Below are positions 53,726 through 64,000 of a stretch of 64,000 bases of DNA, one piece after another. Every line of letters begins with the position of its first letter. Position 1 is the stretch's first letter. The notes below the pieces were generated by a model, which had not been told where the DNA came from, did not search any database, and saw nothing but the letters and a program-made list of their open reading frames with translations. A program made the translations under genes and the position numbers. The stretch comes from Prionace glauca. Its lineage: Eukaryota; Chordata; Chondrichthyes; Carcharhiniformes; Carcharhinidae. The stretch is from NCBI GenBank assembly GCA_037974335.1, contig CM075760.1:59464515-59528514 (forward strand). The letters run 5' to 3'.

Positions 53726-54130
53726 AGAATCAGAGAATCCCTACAGTGCACAAGGAGGCCATTCGGCCCATCTAGTCTGAACCGGCCCAATCCTGAACCG
53801 AATACTCCAAGGATGTTGATTAGGTTGATTAGCCACGGTAAATTGCTCCTTAATGTCAGGGGGATTAGAAGGTAAAAGTATGGGGTTACGGCGATAGCAC
53901 AGGACCCGGATGGGACTGTTGTCGGTGCAGGCTCGATGGGTCAAATGGCCTCCTCCTGCACTATAGGGATTGTATTCTATGATACAATCCCACCCAAGCC
54001 TATTCCTGTAACGCCACATATTTACCATGCCATCCCCCTGACACTAGGGTCAATTTGTCATGGACAATCAATCTAACCCGCGTATCTTTGGGAGGAAACA
54101 GGAGCACTCGGAGGAAACCCACACAGACCA
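53726..54130 (-). repeat. V-SINE nest (copy B)
   Basis: Equivalent to 378-782, with the same inner plus-strand tail. Confidence 0.75.
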
Positions 54131-54132
54131 AG

Positions 54133-54498
54133 TCCTGACCAAGTCCTCAATATCTCTAGTAATCCACGGCTCTCCAATCCTCCCTTTCCCATCCTTCCTC
54201 TTAACTGGCACATGTCTTTCCTGCAACATTTCAGTTTTCCCTTGAAAGACTCCAACATGCCTAACGTGGACTTGCCCTCCAACAGCCTTTCCCAGTCTGT
54301 ATCCCTAAGCTCCTGCCTAATCCCGCTGTATCTAGCCTTCCCCCAATTTAGCACCCTCCGCTTAGGGCAGCACTTATCTTTTTCCATTAGTATCCAAAAG
54401 TAGACAGAGTTGTGGTCACTATTAGCCACATGTTCACCTACTGCAACCTTAACCACCTGACCCGGCTCATTGCCCAGAACTAAATCCAGTATAGCCCA
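54133..54498 (-). mobile_element. CR1-type LINE endonuclease/linker fragment (copy B)
   Basis: A 127-codon frame (54073-54456) holds NSDHNSVYFWILMEKDKCCP and RRVLNWGKARYSGIRQELRD, the end of the endonuclease and the linker. It is better preserved than at 785-1150. Confidence 0.8.
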
Positions 54499-55252
54499 GA
54501 TATATGAGATTTATGTTTCTTGATGTTGATTTTCTTTTGAAATATAGTTTCAAGATACTTCTCGCTGAGGGAGATGGACAACGGATGCATTTTATTCAGC
54601 ACCGTATCCCAAATAATCACTGCAACAACACCAAGAAATCAATTCAGAAGTTCAAGTGCCAGAACTGATAACGTAAAATGGCTTTTTTTCTGCATCACCC
54701 TGAAGAGGAAGATAGTACCCACAGTCCATTCATTACACAAAAAATGAAAACAATTTATGATACAACAGATGAATTACAAAGAATTGTGGCCGTTTAGATC
54801 AGCAAGGACCGTATTGGCCAGTCAGTGTTGTGTATTTACAAATACTGATTGACATGTTTTGCGTGTTATTCTTTTCCTGTCATGGTGAAGTGTTTCTAGA
54901 ATTGTTATCTTCTCTGTTTTATTCTGCTATCACTGACTCACAGCACCTCTTCTCCAACTCTCGCACATAGCAAGCACACAAATAGCTTTGAACAATATTA
55001 TAGCTGAAAATATCGAGATTCATGGTCATCCCGAAAAAATAATATTTTGGTGAAGTGTTAGTCCGATAGCATTTTAAATTCCCATGTTGAGTCAATAATT
55101 GAACAGGTTTATCATATCCATCTTTCACTCTGCTTCGCTACATTATAGTATATGACAGTATCTGCAAACTGAACCATAGTGTTGGAACCTGTATTACCGC
55201 CCGCAGGTACATTAAATATTCCCCCTTTACATTGTATATGAAAATGCTATAG
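54499..55252. other. No gene seen (copy B)
   Basis: Equivalent to 1151-1904. Confidence 0.5.
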
Positions 55253-55760
55253 AATCAGTGCAGAAGGAAGCCATTCGGCCCATCGAGTTTCCACCAACTC
55301 TCTGATAGAGTGTTTTAGTAAGAAGTTTCACAACACTAGGTTAAAGTCCAACAGGTTTTCTTGGTAGCAAAATGTGGCTTTTACTACCAAATAAAGCTGT
55401 TGGACTTCAACCTGGTGTTGGGAGACTTCTTATTGTGTTTTCCCTAGTCCACCGCCGGGATCTCGAAATCATAGAGTGTCTTACACAAGCCCTCGCCCCA
55501 ACCTATCCCCGTAACCCCACACATTCAGCATGTCTAATCCATCTAACTAATCATCCTGGGACGAAGAATTTTTTTATCATCGCCAATCACCTGACTTGCA
55601 CATGACTGGACAGTGGTAGAAAACCGGAGCACCAGGAAGAAACCCACGCAGGCACGGGAAGGATGCGCAAAATCTGCAGAGACAATCACCCAAGGCCTGA
55701 CGCGAATCCGAGTCCCGGGTACTGTTAAGCAGCAGGGTTAAACACTGTGGGATCATGGCA
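55253..55760 (-). repeat. V-SINE split by a foldback element (copy B)
   Basis: The foldback insert is 55318-55471, flanked by TAGAGTGTTTTA (55306-55317) and TAGAGTGTCTTA (55472-55483), as in copy A. Confidence 0.75.
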
Positions 55761-57154
55761 CTCCATGGAGGTGCTCGCAAGACACATAAAACCAATGCTT
55801 CATGTAAGCAAGGATGTACCACCTGCCTCTTCACATACACGTGGCCATGAACGCTCAAGATATTATTTGAACTTAAATTCGAATTATGCTCATTTGATAT
55901 TTTAAACACTTGGGCCACACGAAGCAGTTTGGTGAAGTAACTCTGGAAATCTTTAGTACTTTGTGGATCCCTATTAAATACAGGGCGGGACTTAGCTCGT
56001 GTGCTCAGGCTAATTCGTCGCTGGGCGCAGGTTGACACTCAATCTCCCTCTTCCCACAACCTCAGTTTCCCTTGTTGCAGAAAGTGCTCAGTGAAAGTGT
56101 ATGCTTATTAACTCATTCCAAGGCACAACCCACAGAGTGACCGATGAAGCTATTGCACCACAATGACCTAAGTTGGCAGAGGCTAATTCTTAATTGCCCG
56201 GCGGGGAGCGTTAGCAATTTGTGATTGGTCTGGGTGGACAGTTACAAATTGGATTCTCGATAGTGATGGCTCTCTATTAATGCAATTTCTCACTGTGCCC
56301 TGACTGGCCCTCTAAGTGTTCATTACTCATGGAACCATCCCTCTCATGGACAGAATGTTTCCTTGCCCCTTTGTGAAGGATGAGGGAAATTTGCTGCCTT
56401 GTCGTCATGATTGATATATTGAGCTGATCGTCTCAAAACCTCATTAAATTGATTTGCGTCAGACCCCTTTCAGCGACTCTATGTCTTGGTCATGTTATTT
56501 GAAATTCGATGTTACTTCTCTCTATGATTTCGTGAAATAAGTTTCTTTACGTTTAAAACAAAAGAAAAATGAAATGCTAAAGATGCTAATATCCTTAAAT
56601 GCAATGAACAAATTTACAAATTACAAATATAAAATATATTGCTGTTTATAGAATGAAAATGAGTGTACTTTTCAAGCTGCATTTATTTGAGATAAGACAG
56701 TAAGCAATATCTAATAATATTGAATCAGTGAATGTCTCATTGATCTACAGGAAGTCATTAAAACTGGCCCTTATCAACGTATCAATTTTTGATCAGACCA
56801 CTTTCCAACTGATGCTTTTGTCCCTTCAATCAGTGTTTGGTCTGAGTTCATTAAAAATTCAGAATTGCTTTGTAACATTACAAAGTCTATACAAAATGCG
56901 TATCAACGCTTGAAAGTGGTGTGCTAAACATAGTACATTCAACTCAGAGATATCAAAACTTAAAAGAATGACAGCGTTTTGAATTCTACACTTGAAAAAA
57001 AACAAAGAGAGTTACGTGGTGTGAAATAAAGTGACTTGCCTTAAACATCACGAGCTAAAATGCACTAAACCAATGCATAAAGCTGATTTTTTTAAATTTT
57101 AAGGCCATAAGTTCTTTACCTTGTGTCAAGCTTGAGTGCGAAGTGACAACCAAG
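55761..57154. other. No gene seen (copy B)
   Basis: Equivalent to 2411-3807. Confidence 0.5.
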
Positions 57155-59658
57155 TCATGTGCAATCATCTTTTTTTAATTGTTTAAAACAACCTGTGATA
57201 ATGAAGAAGGGACGCAGAAGCACTTTCTTCAGCTCCCCTCTGAATTTGGTCTGGGCCACTGCATAAATGAAGACGTTATTGCAGGAACTGAGTAATTGAA
57301 GCACGTTGGTGATCTCCTGAAAGATGTATTCTGGGTCATTGAAATCCAGGCTGTTGAAGTAGCTCTCTCCTGTAATCTGCACATAGAGGAAATGTCCGAA
57401 GTAAGTAACCCACATGACAAGGAAGCTGACAGAGATTGCAAAAAGCAGGACAATTGACTTCTTGCGATTGGCCATCTCAGTGTCTTCCTGACTTTCGGAG
57501 CACCGGAGCCTCCTGCGGACTCTGCTGGCAGCTAAGATGTGTCTTACAGTCAGCGCGTTAAGCAAAAGGATGAGGATGAATGGCAGAAACGGGGTTAAGA
57601 CATGATCCAGCCAGTCAAAGGCCTTCCAGGTCGGCGAGGTACTGAAGCTGGTCTTGATATCACAGAACCAGGCCACCCCGTCCATGGTGAATAATGGTTG
57701 GTAGGTGAAATGGAAAGGAAAGTTCTTGATGCAGCTCAGGGCACAGACTATGCCTATAACCAACATGGCAGTTTTCTCTGTGCAGTATCTTATTTTCAGC
57801 TTCTGCCAGCAGATAGCCACGTGACGATCAATGGTGAAAGCCACTGTCAGCCAGACTGATCCATCCAGGCTGATAAAACCCAGTATCATGGTGTGCGCGC
57901 ATGTTGGGTGAGTGAAAAGTACACTGTAGCCAAAGTAGATCCGTCCAATCCGGTTGAGGATGACACCGGTGATGATGACAAGGAAATCACTGACTGCGAT
58001 GGCTACCAGATAGTAGGTGATGCACCGGGAGAGTCCACACCGACCTTGGGATAAGATTATAATTGCCAAAAAGTTGGCTGCGAGATGAGAAGAGAGAGAT
58101 GTTATTGAGCAGACAATAAACTGCGCTTTGGTTATTAAATTCTTCTTCATCCGTCTCTTTGTTACCTCCAGACTCGGAATATTTGGAATTATTTTGTTAC
58201 TTTTTCGAAATTTAGCACTGGATTAAACATTACCAAAGGAGGAGACACTGCTATTAGTCCTAGTCAAACTCCAATCCCTTGTCAATGTGCCAATCCCCAG
58301 AGCTAGATGCCCAACTGGGGAGACGATGGCCTATTATTGTCAGACTAATAACGTAGAATCGTAATTAAAATTCTGGGGACCTGAGTTCGAATCCCCACAG
58401 GGAAGATGGCGGAATTTGAATTCAGTGTTAAAAAGTCTGGGATTAAGAATATACTGATTGCCATGAAACAATTATTGTTTGTTGGAAACAAAAGTGGTTC
58501 AACTGATGTCCTTAAGGAAAGGAAATCTGCTGTCCTTATCTGGTTTGGCCCACAACAGCGTGCTCAGCTCTCGACCGCCTTCTGAAATGGCCTATCAAGC
58601 CACTCAGTTAATGCGCGACTTGGGGTTGGGTAATAAATGCTGACTAGCCAACGACGCCATATCCCACAAATAAATTTTAAAAACTTAAACTCGTCCAAAA
58701 TATTAGCTGTCAAAGTTCATAATAAGGTCCGGTCATCCTTCAATCTCTTGCAAGATGATTTACATTGGCCTCATTTGTAAGTCTCCCTTTCATTAATCTT
58801 TTACTTTGAATTTCAAACACCTCCACTCCCTCATCATCCCACCGCTACAACTATCTGAGACCACAGCATTTCTCCAATTATATATTTTGTATATATTAAT
58901 CCTTCCATCAGTGATGGTTGTGCCTTTCTTCAATTTTGTACACGTTAATTGGAATGCGACATTAACAATTGAGTCTGCCCAGTGGGATCTCACTGTACGG
59001 TACTATTGCACCCTTCTAGCAATCGCACATGTGATCACGGAATACATGTTTTATGCCACAATTTATATACCAGATGGTTGAACTGTGATAATTAATTCCC
59101 CTTACTGAATAAAATCAGTGCACGAAAATGTAAGTTACTACACTGCCAAAGCTTATATTCATGGTAAGATCCCTGGCTCCGATTTTTTCATAGTAACTTC
59201 ATTGCAGTGTTAATGTAGGCCTATGTGACAATAATGAATAAATTTTAATTTTAAACTGTAAATAACACTAAAACAGTAGATTACATCTAGTAACTTAGAT
59301 TAAAAGCCAAAATTCAACAATTAAAATAAATCAATGCTCATACAAAGTTATATAATACAGTTAATGATTTAATAAATGGTAGCTCAATGAATGTGCAATT
59401 AAATAAATAAAATGCTTTATTGTAAGCTTTATAATGTAAGTGCAATGAATGCATGATAATTCATCATAAACGTGCTTGAAAGCACAGACAGTGCAGAAGG
59501 TTAGAAAAAATAAGCCCGATTCTTAAAGAAAAGAAATAATGTGTAGATTCAGAGAAAATGAATAATGTAATTTGGATTAATTACTTACCAGGGACACCAA
59601 TAACTGCGAGAATGGGGTAGGAAATGGCAAAAAAGAGTCCATTCGCTGGCCCGTGCAT
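57155..59658 (-). CDS. GPR139-like G-protein-coupled receptor, intact, two exons
   Basis: Exon 1 (59589-59658) encodes MHGPANGLFFAISYPILAVI then GVP and ends at donor G|GTAAGT. Exon 2 (57155-58077) starts after a CTCATCTCGCAG acceptor. Splicing joins GVP to ANFLAIIILSQG, rebuilding the 'GxPANxLxxxILSQ' first helix of GPR139; the intron is 1,511 bases. The product is 330 residues. Seven helices can be traced. There is a conserved cysteine pair (about residues 83 and 162) and DRH in place of DRY (107-109). Helix 7 has NNVFIY in place of NPxxY, then the KFRGELKK tail. An unspliced reading from 58150 would replace the first helix half with intron sequence (MKKNLITK...) and is less likely. Ligand and G-protein partner are unknown. 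It is a class A plasma-membrane receptor. Confidence 0.9.
58312..58690 (+). repeat. tRNA-derived SINE in the receptor intron (copy B)
   Basis: Equivalent to 4960-5355, with an internal 18-base loss. Confidence 0.7.
59160..59245 (+). repeat. V-SINE tail fragment (copy B)
   Basis: Equivalent to 6290-6365. Confidence 0.6.
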
Positions 59659-60480
59659 TGTCTATCAGAAACTCACGGAATGAGCAAAGCGAAGGTCATT
59701 TGATCTGTGACACATTCAAGCTGTCTCTCATTTATTCTGGCTGAACGTCTCCGGAGAGACTATTACATTGCAACATACACATCAGTTTCAGTTCACCAAA
59801 CAAACAGCTGAAATCACAATATCATGCCTTCCATTTGTAACTTGCACAAGGGAGATGATCACATTTCATTCTTGGGTGAACTGATGGCTGCGAACTTGTG
59901 GTCCAGCCACCCAGCCCCACCATAAGCCATGCCTTTATGTCTCCCTCAGGGAGAGCTGCTGGTGTTAGATATTCCCAATTCTGCTACAATCCCAATCATT
60001 TCCTGCTTTCAGGTATCAGGTTATTTCACGTGTTTGGTAAGCATTTTAATGTTCCAGTCTTCAGTTCCACCTAAACATGTTAACGATTTAATGCTGAACT
60101 GTTTGCAAACTATTTTAGCTAACGGGGGCAGAGAACTGATCTGGAGACTATTGAATTAAAATCCTGGGCCATTTTGAATGTTCGGATAGACAATGCACGG
60201 GCCAGAAGAACCTTGAGGTACGCCGGATCAGAATTTCTGATGCAGCAACACTTGGTATAAGATAAACATATATATATTTTAGGCGAAATACAAACTGAGG
60301 CATGGCAAGCAAATATAAAAACTGCGTAGTGGCAATTGAGACGCTGGCAATAACATATAGAAAGATACACTCTCTGGGGTGGTAATAACTGAAATAAAAC
60401 CAAATGTTACCTGGTCTGGAGAGTTTCACTTCATTGACTCATAGAATTCTTACAAAGCAGAAGGAGGACATTCCGCCTTT
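59659..60480. other. Upstream flank of the receptor; inverted exon-1 copy mostly deleted
   Basis: Only 'gatagacaatgcacgggcc' (about 60185-60203) of the inverted exon-1 copy remains. Otherwise equivalent to 6775-7665. Confidence 0.6.
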
Positions 60481-60485
60481 CAAAT

Positions 60486-60547
60486 CGGATGTTCCGCCAA
60501 CGAGCAGCGGCCGGGCCGGAATGGGCAAAAGGTGACACTGGGCGGAG
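60486..60547 (+). repeat. 62-bp direct repeat, first copy (B)
   Basis: Pairs with 61718-61779; equivalent to 7673-7734. Confidence 0.88.
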
Positions 60548-60644
60548 CAGCCTGATTTTTCCTGATGCCCCCCCCCCTCATCAAATTGACTTAGCGATAC
60601 CCCCACCTGCCCCGTGTTCCCCCCAAATACATTATCCCCAGTGT

Positions 60645-60905
60645 CAGCATGGTGGTACAGTGGTTAACACCGCAGCCTCACTGTGCCAGGGACCTGTGGG
60701 TCATTGGCACGTTTTCCCCGTGACTGTGTGGGTTTTCTCCGGTTTCCTTCCCCAGTCTGAAAGACGTACTGGGTTAGGGGGCATTGGGCCGTGCTTAAAT
60801 TCTCCCTCAGTGTCACCCGAATGTGAGACTAGGGGAATTCTCACAGTAACTTCATTGCAGTGTTAATGTAAGCCGACTTATTAGTGACACTTGAATAAAC
60901 TTGAA
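60645..60905 (+). repeat. V-SINE (copy B)
   Basis: Equivalent to 7825-8095. Confidence 0.85.
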
Positions 60906-61780
60906 CTGCAGGTCAAGGTGCCGCTGTGACATTGCACCCTCTTGTTTAAAGACTCTGCAATGCTGAGACTGGGGAGAGGAGTGAACAACAGGGAGCAGCA
61001 TTGCAGCTTCTCTCCCCCATTGAAACTGCGATTGTTGCTCCATCTGCTGCACCATCCCCACCACATCCACTGGGGGGCAATCTGGACAATGGGCTGCAGG
61101 CAGACCTCACTGCGCCTGCGCCACAATCACTCACCGCCGGCGGTGGCCATCTTGCGTTGCCAGGGGAGACCGCCGGCGTCCATCTTCCGTTGTCAGGGGA
61201 GACGGCCGGCGTCGGCCTTGCGTTGCCAGGGGAGACGGCCAGCGACCATCTTGCGTTGCCAGGGGAGACGGCCGGCGTCCATCTTGCGTTGCCAGGAGAG
61301 ACGGCGTCCCGCGCGCTGCACTCTGGTAGAATTCCCCTCCTGCACATGCGCCCAGGCAGTTACATTTTAATCTTTTAATATTTTGAATCTTGATGATTAT
61401 TATTCATATCTCACCCGTCAGACTTTCGATTCCTTCTCCATTCGGGAAAATCGTTTCTTTTTTTTATTGCGTCTGTTTTTCAATCACACCCGCGCGGTGC
61501 GCTCTGGGAAAATACTACAGCACATGCGCGGTTCCGCCACTTGCTTCTTATAAAAATATGTATTTCGCTTAATTTTAATTCCGCTCCTGGCGGGATTTCC
61601 GGGTGGGAATTTCTCTCACTTTCTACATTTCTGAACCGTCGCTTTCCCTCGACGGGGGAAGGGGCTGACAGTGACGTCACGGCAATATGGCGTCTGGCTC
61701 CGCCTCTCTACAGGACCCGGATGTTCCGCCAACGAGCAGCAGCCGGGCCAGAATGGGCAAGAGGTGACACTGGGCGGAGA
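60906..61780. promoter_or_regulatory. GC-rich promoter-like block (copy B)
   Basis: Contains the 33-bp minisatellite (61154-61315), with unit variants different from copy A. It keeps the TGACGTCA element (61672-61679), the plus-strand ATG at 61687, and the minus-strand ATG followed by a GTGAGT donor. Confidence 0.5.
61154..61315 (+). repeat. 33-bp minisatellite (copy B)
   Basis: About five units, equal in number to copy A. Base changes in individual units ('gttgtcagg', 'gtcggcctt') arose after the duplication. Confidence 0.9.
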
Positions 61781-62309
61781 AGCGCCCGGGCGTGTTACAG
61801 CGATGGCCGGTGGCCAGGAAGGGAAATACCAGCAGGACAGTCTCTGCCCAAAAGCTTCCCCAGCTCAACTGCTCAGAAACATTGGGAACCTCTTCATCTG
61901 GAAACTTCAGCTTCTCACATTCACCCCCTGTGTTCAGTCATTGTTTAGTAGGCAACCTCTGTAGTGAAATCAGAAACAACTTGTTAACATTAAAAGGGGA
62001 TGGGAATCAGGACCATTCTGATCAAAAGGCTCTACATGCCTTGAAATTTCAATTGAGATGAGAAGTTCAAGATGAGAATTTATCGATACAAGTCATGTTG
62101 TATGTGGAACGCTCGTGATGCCACAGTAAATCAGTACAGACATCTCACAGAGTTGTGTGATTGGAGAAGATGTCAGAGATGGAGTGGTTAAATATAAAGC
62201 GACAGGGTCTGAAGCTCAGTTTTGGGTAAAGAAAAATTGCAGTACAAAGAACAGAGAAAATTACAGCACAGGTGACCTTCCGCCCTTCAAACCTTCACTG
62301 ACCATGCTG
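61781..62309. other. No gene seen (copy B)
   Basis: Equivalent to 8962-9497. Confidence 0.45.
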
Positions 62310-62540
62310 CCATAAGATAAGAACATAAGAAATAGGAACAGGAGTAGGCCATCTAGCCCTTCGAGCCTGCCCCACCATTCAATAAGATCATGGCTGATCT
62401 GAAGTGGATCAGTTCCACTTTCCCGCTTTCTCCCCATAACCCTTAATTCCCCTGTCTGTCAAAAACCTATCTACCCGTGACTTAAATATATTTAGCGAGT
62501 TGGCCTCCACCGCTTCAACTGGCAGGGAACCGCCAGATGC
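62310..62540 (-). mobile_element. CR1-type LINE 3' end (copy B)
   Basis: Equivalent to 9498-9725. Confidence 0.8.
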
Positions 62541-62946
62541 AAATTGTCACTAAAAGCACGTGAGTTTTTTCATTCAATGTGGTAGCAACAACAAGTAGGT
62601 CAAATGCTTTGAGTGATCATTTGCAGACACCTCGTTATTCTTGAATTCCAGTCTGCCGGCAAGAAAGTCGTTTCAAAATATAATTCCCCTCCCAATTATC
62701 TGCTGCATCTACATGCTACTTCAAGCATTCCTCATACAAACGCATCAATTATATTTTTAATATCAACATTTATATTTTTCAGCTCGTCAAACATGTTCTG
62801 GTCTTTCTGTGTTTTTCACGACGAAGAATATCTTTTTGTTGTCCAATATTGCACCTGACCTACCCCTCCACTCAGAAGAATACTCTGCTTCCCCCCTAAC
62901 TCTACCTGCCTTTTTCCTAAGTTTATATTAGCTAAACTTTGGGGAG
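62541..62946. other. No gene seen (copy B)
   Basis: Equivalent to 9726-10130. Confidence 0.5.
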
Positions 62947-63019
62947 AGGCTCCAGCGAGAATTGAACTCGCGACCCCTGGTTTACAAGACCAGTGCTCTA
63001 ACCACTGAGCTATGGAGCC
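62947..63019 (-). tRNA. tRNA-Thr(UGU) (copy B)
   Basis: Identical to the gene at 10133-10205 across all 73 bases, with acceptor, anticodon (TGT) and T arm intact. Confidence 0.95.
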
Positions 63020-63365
63020 AAATGCTGTCACCACCTCACGGTACGAGTAGCATTATCAGTGGATTAAGGAGCAGGATGGGGTTTGAGCTGGGGGATTTTT
63101 GATGAATGTGCAAATGTCTGAGACGGAGAGCAGGAAGATAAAAGCCGCAACTTGAAAGTGACATGATTTGACATGTGTGCTATGTGTGTATCTGAAATGT
63201 ATGTTGTGTATCTGACATGTATGTTCTTCAGAGTTTTTCGTTAGTGTTACATTTCTGACTTCTCCAGCTCCGATGCCATTTCATCCAGCTGGAAGATTTA
63301 GATGTTGTTCCCTTCACAGACGCCGTGAGGCGTGTTTTCATTAAATAAAGAATTGAACAAAAAAT

Positions 63366-63430
63366 GATTCACTCCGAGACTGGGAATCGAAACCCCGTCA
63401 CGGCGCCGATCCTGATCACTGGACCCTCAG
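63366..63430 (-). pseudogene. tRNA-Glu relic (copy B)
   Basis: Equivalent to 10556-10620. The T loop TTTCGATTCCCA is kept and the anticodon arm is shortened. Confidence 0.5.
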
Positions 63431-63644
63431 TGATGCTGATGTGAAAGATTTGTAATGAATTGACCATCTCTGCACTCATTGCTTTATTTCCAATAAGTTT
63501 CAACAAAAATAAGTCTCGATGAGAAATGACGAGAGGTGAAAATGACAGGATTTGAACCTCAGTTAGAAAGTCCCAATCCATCCTCTGGGCAGGGATTGCA
63601 GTCTCAATGTTGGCAATTCTGTCGCTTATATCGACAAACAGCCA

Positions 63645-63812
63645 TTCAGTCTGTGTTCCTGTCTGTCTTCTCGATCGGAGTAACTCCGTTTAATAAAGTG
63701 TCATCTGGACTCAAAACATCCGCCCTTTTCACTCCTTACAGGTGCTGTCAGACATTGGGAGAATTTGGAACATTTCCTCTTTTCCCATCCGCAGTAATTT
63801 GCTTTTATCACT
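63645..63812 (+). repeat. Snap-back repeat fragment (copy B)
   Basis: Equivalent to 10830-10995. Confidence 0.65.
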
Positions 63813-63927
63813 GGGGATATTTGGTTAAGATTATTTGACGAACGATGAAAATGATGCATTAACGAATGGGCAGAAATGAGTGCTCTCTTAGATATTTGGG
63901 AGACGGAAGCTTCCCCTCGGCCAGGCA

Positions 63928-64000
63928 GCCGAAATAGCTCAGTTGGGAGAGCGTTAGACTAAAGATCTAAAGGTCCCTGTTTCAATCCCGGGTTTCGGCA
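63928..64000 (+). tRNA. tRNA-Phe-like gene with anticodon AAA
   Basis: The 73-base sequence ends exactly at the window edge. Acceptor GCCGAAA/TTTCGGC, D arm AGCTCAGTTGGGAGAGC and anticodon stem TTAGA/TCTAA are those of tRNA-Phe. The loop is CTAAAGA (anticodon AAA) where the normal tRNA has CTGAAGA (GAA). The T stem also has a mismatch (CCTGT against CCGGG), with loop TTCAATC. It is probably a decayed copy; it lies just beyond the duplicated block. Confidence 0.75.

Larger units (their letters stand above)
53349..63890 (+). repeat. Right copy (B) of the 10.7-kb segmental duplication
   Basis: Matches 1 to about 11085. Visible differences are small substitutions, lack of the CR1 at 5554-5993, and loss of about 62 bases at the inverted exon-1 copy (7332-7393). 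An 18-base piece in the SINE near 5211 is also lost. The receptor gene is intact here. Confidence 0.95.

Noticed and set aside
58150-58150. Start codon of the receptor at 58150 (protein beginning MKKNLITK)
   Set aside because: That stretch lies in the intron; the spliced model with exon 1 restores the conserved first helix.
1-64000. J, D or constant segments of the T-cell receptor locus
   Set aside because: I looked for FGxGT-type frames behind 12-base-spacer signals and for constant-domain exons and found none.
1-64000. Retrovirus-like or LTR-bearing elements
   Set aside because: No paired long terminal repeats, gag, protease, integrase or envelope-like frames were seen; the reverse transcriptases are all CR1 type.

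Overview
The window looks like nuclear DNA of a cartilaginous fish (shark or relative). The signs are V-SINEs of the elasmobranch HE1 kind, several CR1-type LINE families with 3' tails typical of sharks, and vertebrate-type tRNA genes. It also holds antigen-receptor V segments whose frameworks resemble shark TRAV/TRDV. No J, D or C segments, no retrovirus-like element and no CRISPR array were seen.

The window is built on duplication. About 10.7 kb at the left edge (1-11,090) is repeated in direct orientation at the right edge (53,349-63,890). Each copy carries, on the minus strand, a T-cell receptor V gene (only 23 bases of its leader remain at the left edge) and a two-exon GPR139-like G-protein-coupled receptor. 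Each also has a GC-rich, promoter-like block with a 33-bp minisatellite, and a tRNA-Thr(UGU). The receptor is intact in the right copy and frameshifted in the left copy. The left copy also gained a 440-bp CR1 insertion in the receptor intron after the duplication.

Between the copies lies a V-gene array on the plus strand. The order 'relic V - type I V - type II V' occurs twice: 12.8/15.8/18.8 kb and 40.1/42.1/44.3-45.3 kb. Three plus- or minus-strand V genes look complete with leader, V exon and 23-bp-spacer recombination signal (15.8, 42.1 and 44.3 kb on plus; 52.8-53.4 kb on minus makes a fourth). The V exon at 18.8 kb is open but has lost its leader. Both relic V ends have a CTCF-like sequence just beyond the degenerate recombination signal. 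The minus-strand V genes could only join plus-strand J segments by inversion, if the J segments share the array's orientation.

The rest is mostly transposon debris: CR1 LINEs (the best at 35.6-37.0 kb with an open reverse transcriptase), V-SINEs, a second tRNA-derived SINE, snap-back repeats, and several short foldback insertions with Penelope-like ends and clean target-site duplications. tRNA-Thr (twice) and tRNA-Val look intact. tRNA-Asn (twice), tRNA-Phe and tRNA-Glu relics are altered, two of them carrying A in place of G at anticodon position 34.
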